Shown here: piece by piece, positions 5,120 to 6,666 of the stretch | Layout: each line of letters begins with the position of its first letter | How positions within the stretch are numbered: the first letter of the stretch is position 1 | Origin: Propionibacteriaceae bacterium | GTDB lineage: Bacteria > Actinomycetota > Actinomycetes > Propionibacteriales > Propionibacteriaceae | Assembly: GCA_905372155.1 (NCBI GenBank) | Contig: CAJPNZ010000142.1 | Span: 1-6,666, forward strand | Direction of reading: 5' to 3' | DNA length: 6,666 nucleotides | Made by a program: the position numbers and the translations under genes | Notes under the pieces: model-generated | Database searches by the model: none | Told to the model about the DNA's origin: nothing | The model's input: only the letters and a program-made list of their open reading frames with translations

Positions 5120-6124
5120 TCACGAGGTGGTGAGGCCGGAGGAAGCGAGGGTTTCCTCCACCCATTGGGACAGCCAGCCGGTCGGCCTTGGCCGGAAGGC
5201 GTAGACGAAGGCGAGCCGCAGCCGGGCGGCCCGGTGGTATGCGGCGACGCGCTCGGGAGTGGCGGGAAGGGCCCCGGCCAGGTCGCCCAGCAGCAGGTCG
5301 AGGATGCGGTCGCGTTCCTGCGCTCCGAGGCTCCCCTGGGCGTGCCGCAGTTCGACGTGGGCCCACAGGTTTCCCAGGTCCAGGGCGGCCTCGCCGCGGG
5401 CCGCGGTGTCGAGGTCGAGCAGGCCGAGGGTGATTCCGTCCCACAGGAGCTGCTTGTCGTGGAGGTCGCGGTGGGTGAGCACGCGGGTGCCGTCGTCGCC
5501 GGCCGTGAGCCGCTGGCAGGTTTCCACGGCCTCGGCCCCGAGCCGGTCCAGCAGCGGCAGCGCCCGGTGTTCCCGGGCGCGTTCGAACCATCGCCACAGC
5601 ACGTTGGCCTCGTCTGCCCCGGTGTGTTCCGGCAGCCCCGCGGGGCGCGCGACCAAGCCGGGCCAGGTCTCGGCGAAGCGCCGCCACCCGGGTAGCGCAT
5701 CGCCGCCGAGGTCGTGGAGGGTACGGCCGGGCAGGAGCGCCAGTTCCACCCGCGACGGCGAGTGGGTCAGCACCCGGGCCGCGGCGATCCCGGAGCCGTC
5801 ACACAGCTCCGCGACCTGCGAGGACTGCACCGCGACGGCGTTGGCGCGGCCCTGACGGGTGAACTTGATCGCCCGGTCGCCGGTCAGGACCACGGCCCGG
5901 CGGTGGAACCGGTGCACCACGAGCCTGCCCGCGACGCCGGGAGCCAGTTCCGGGAGTTCCGGGTCGGAGGCGTAGCCGGTGATCCACACCTCCCCTTCCC
6001 GGTTGACCCTCCCGGCGCGGAGTTTGCCCGCGGGGGCCGCCAGTTCGAAGGTGATCGAGCCGTCGCGCCCGGGCCAGGCACGCCGCACGCCGCTGAGCGC
6101 ACGAACTGTTGACAGGGCTTTCAC
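5120..6124 (-). CDS. APH/choline-kinase-like phosphotransferase with an extra N-terminal region
   Basis: This encodes 334 residues of a cytoplasmic small-molecule kinase of the aminoglycoside-phosphotransferase superfamily. About 65 N-terminal residues form a non-kinase region (beta-rich look, SITFELAAPAGKL) that I do not recognise. The kinase core follows: probable ATP-binding K87 in AIKF, the catalytic loop THRDLHDKQLL with D220 as base, and the metal-binding LLDLD with D237/D239. At the position of the usual Asn of the HGDxxxxN loop there is Gln (Q225). The start is GTG at 6124, with GGAGG seven bases upstream and a four-base overlap (GTGA) with the preceding kinase gene. The longer frame to an ATG at 6379 only reads that neighbour's DNA in a wrong frame. 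A sugar, amino sugar or other metabolite is a likelier substrate than an antibiotic, given ugd downstream; this is inference. Confidence 0.8.
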   Translation of the reverse strand: MKALSTVRALSGVRRAWPGRDGSITFELAAPAGKLRAGRVNREGEVWITGYASDPELPELAPGVAGRLVVHRFHRRAVVLTGDRAIKFTRQGRANAVAVQSSQVAELCDGSGIAAARVLTHSPSRVELALLPGRTLHDLGGDALPGWRRFAETWPGLVARPAGLPEHTGADEANVLWRWFERAREHRALPLLDRLGAEAVETCQRLTAGDDGTRVLTHRDLHDKQLLWDGITLGLLDLDTAARGEAALDLGNLWAHVELRHAQGSLGAQERDRILDLLLGDLAGALPATPERVAAYHRAARLRLAFVYAFRPRPTGWLSQWVEETLASSGLTTS

Positions 6125-6666
6125 TTCAGAACCTCCATTATTCGATCGAGATTCGCCGAGATCTCCTGCTCCCAGGCGCGGGACGCGCGCCTCAGCGGGT
6201 CGGCGGCCCGCAGGATCAGCGACGCCGCGACCGCCCGTCGCAGCTGGTCGCCGGGGGGCAGTTGACCGCCGCCGTCGCGGTAGCCGTCCCGGAAGGCGTC
6301 GTCGTCCAGGACCGCGATGAAGGACCCCAGGTCGACGGCGCGGGGGGCCAGGCAGGCGCGGTCGAAGTCGGTGAGCCACACCCGGTCGCCGGCCCGGGTG
6401 GTCAGCACCTGGTCGGGCGACAGGTCACCGTGGGACAGCACCGGCATCGCGGAGGCCGCCCCGGGGAACCGCGCGACCACCCGGCGCATCCGCTCCGCCA
6501 GGTCCGGGGCCAGTTCGTCGAACAGGGCGGCGTGGGCCAGGCCCTGGGCGGCCGGGTCGGGGGCGCGGAGGGCAAGCGAGCGGGCCAGGTCGTCAGGAAC
6601 CCCTGCGGCGTGGAGCCGGGCGAGCATCGCCCCTGCGGCGCGGATGGGGTCGGGGGTGCTTTGGGT
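6121..6666 (-). CDS. APH-like phosphotransferase, 5' end beyond the window
   Basis: This is the C-terminal 181 residues of a second kinase of the aminoglycoside-phosphotransferase/choline-kinase superfamily. Counting from the first codon at the window edge, the catalytic loop is LSHGDLSPDQVL with D81 as base and Gln (Q86) at the usual Asn position, followed by the metal-binding LTDFD with D100/D102. The N-terminal lobe with the ATP-binding Lys is missing because the frame is still open at 6666. The ATG at 6627 lies inside GAMLARLHAAG, a typical mid-protein stretch before the catalytic loop, and lacks a proper ribosome binding site, so it is not the start. The stop overlaps the next kinase gene (GTGA), so the two proteins are probably made together. 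The substrate is unknown. Confidence 0.82.
   Translation of the reverse strand, partial: TQSTPDPIRAAGAMLARLHAAGVPDDLARSLALRAPDPAAQGLAHAALFDELAPDLAERMRRVVARFPGAASAMPVLSHGDLSPDQVLTTRAGDRVWLTDFDRACLAPRAVDLGSFIAVLDDDAFRDGYRDGGGQLPPGDQLRRAVAASLILRAADPLRRASRAWEQEISANLDRIMEVLK
6132..6136 (-). promoter_or_regulatory. Ribosome binding site deciding the GTG start at 6124
   Basis: GGAGG on the minus strand lies seven bases before GTG at 6124, within the final codons of the upstream kinase gene. It is a near-ideal Shine-Dalgarno sequence and settles the start of the second phosphotransferase. Confidence 0.7.

Noticed and set aside
6625..6627. ATG at 6627 as the start of the right-hand kinase gene
   Set aside because: The frame is open to the window edge, the context is a typical internal APH stretch and the N-lobe would be missing.

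Overview
The window looks like chromosomal DNA of a high-GC Gram-positive bacterium (Actinobacteria). The reasons are the GC-rich coding part, GTG starts with strong Shine-Dalgarno sequences, codon choice rich in G/C at third positions, and palindromic intergenic repeats of the TGGTTTCGAC...GGCTCAACCA type that I associate with Propionibacteriaceae and related actinobacteria. The family-level guess is inference only.

Layout. Bases 1 to about 1094 hold no credible protein gene. This stretch is much lower in GC (about 49% by hand count over 1-660) than the genes and is strongly C-over-G on the + strand. It contains a candidate + promoter (670-699), a candidate - promoter (1004-1031) facing it, and a two-storey hairpin (836-874) between them. 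Bases 1095-1371 hold a GC-rich hairpin and one and a half copies of a palindromic repeat. All recognisable genes lie on the minus strand. Read in transcription order they are: a 5'-truncated APH/choline-kinase-like phosphotransferase (6121 to beyond 6666), a second APH-like phosphotransferase (5120-6124), a UDP-glucose 6-dehydrogenase (3791-5098), a repeat-filled gap (3537-3790), a membrane sensor histidine kinase (2034-3536) and an OmpR/PhoB-type response regulator (1372-2037).

How the genes fit together. The two phosphotransferases overlap by four bases (GTGA), and ugd follows 21 bases later, so these three are probably one transcription unit. They may serve sugar or small-molecule phosphorylation and UDP-glucuronate supply for cell-surface polysaccharide, but the substrates of the two kinases cannot be read from sequence. 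The kinase and regulator overlap by the same GTGA arrangement and form a complete two-component system with all catalytic residues present. Its signal and targets are unknown. No clear promoter precedes the histidine kinase; its leader is made of repeat remnants, so read-through from ugd or a promoter inside the repeats are both possible.

The most unusual material is non-coding. Both gene 3' ends (ugd and the response regulator) carry the same composite repeat module, consisting of a half unit, a related spacer and a full palindrome. The C-rich left region carries a structured element flanked by opposing candidate promoters.
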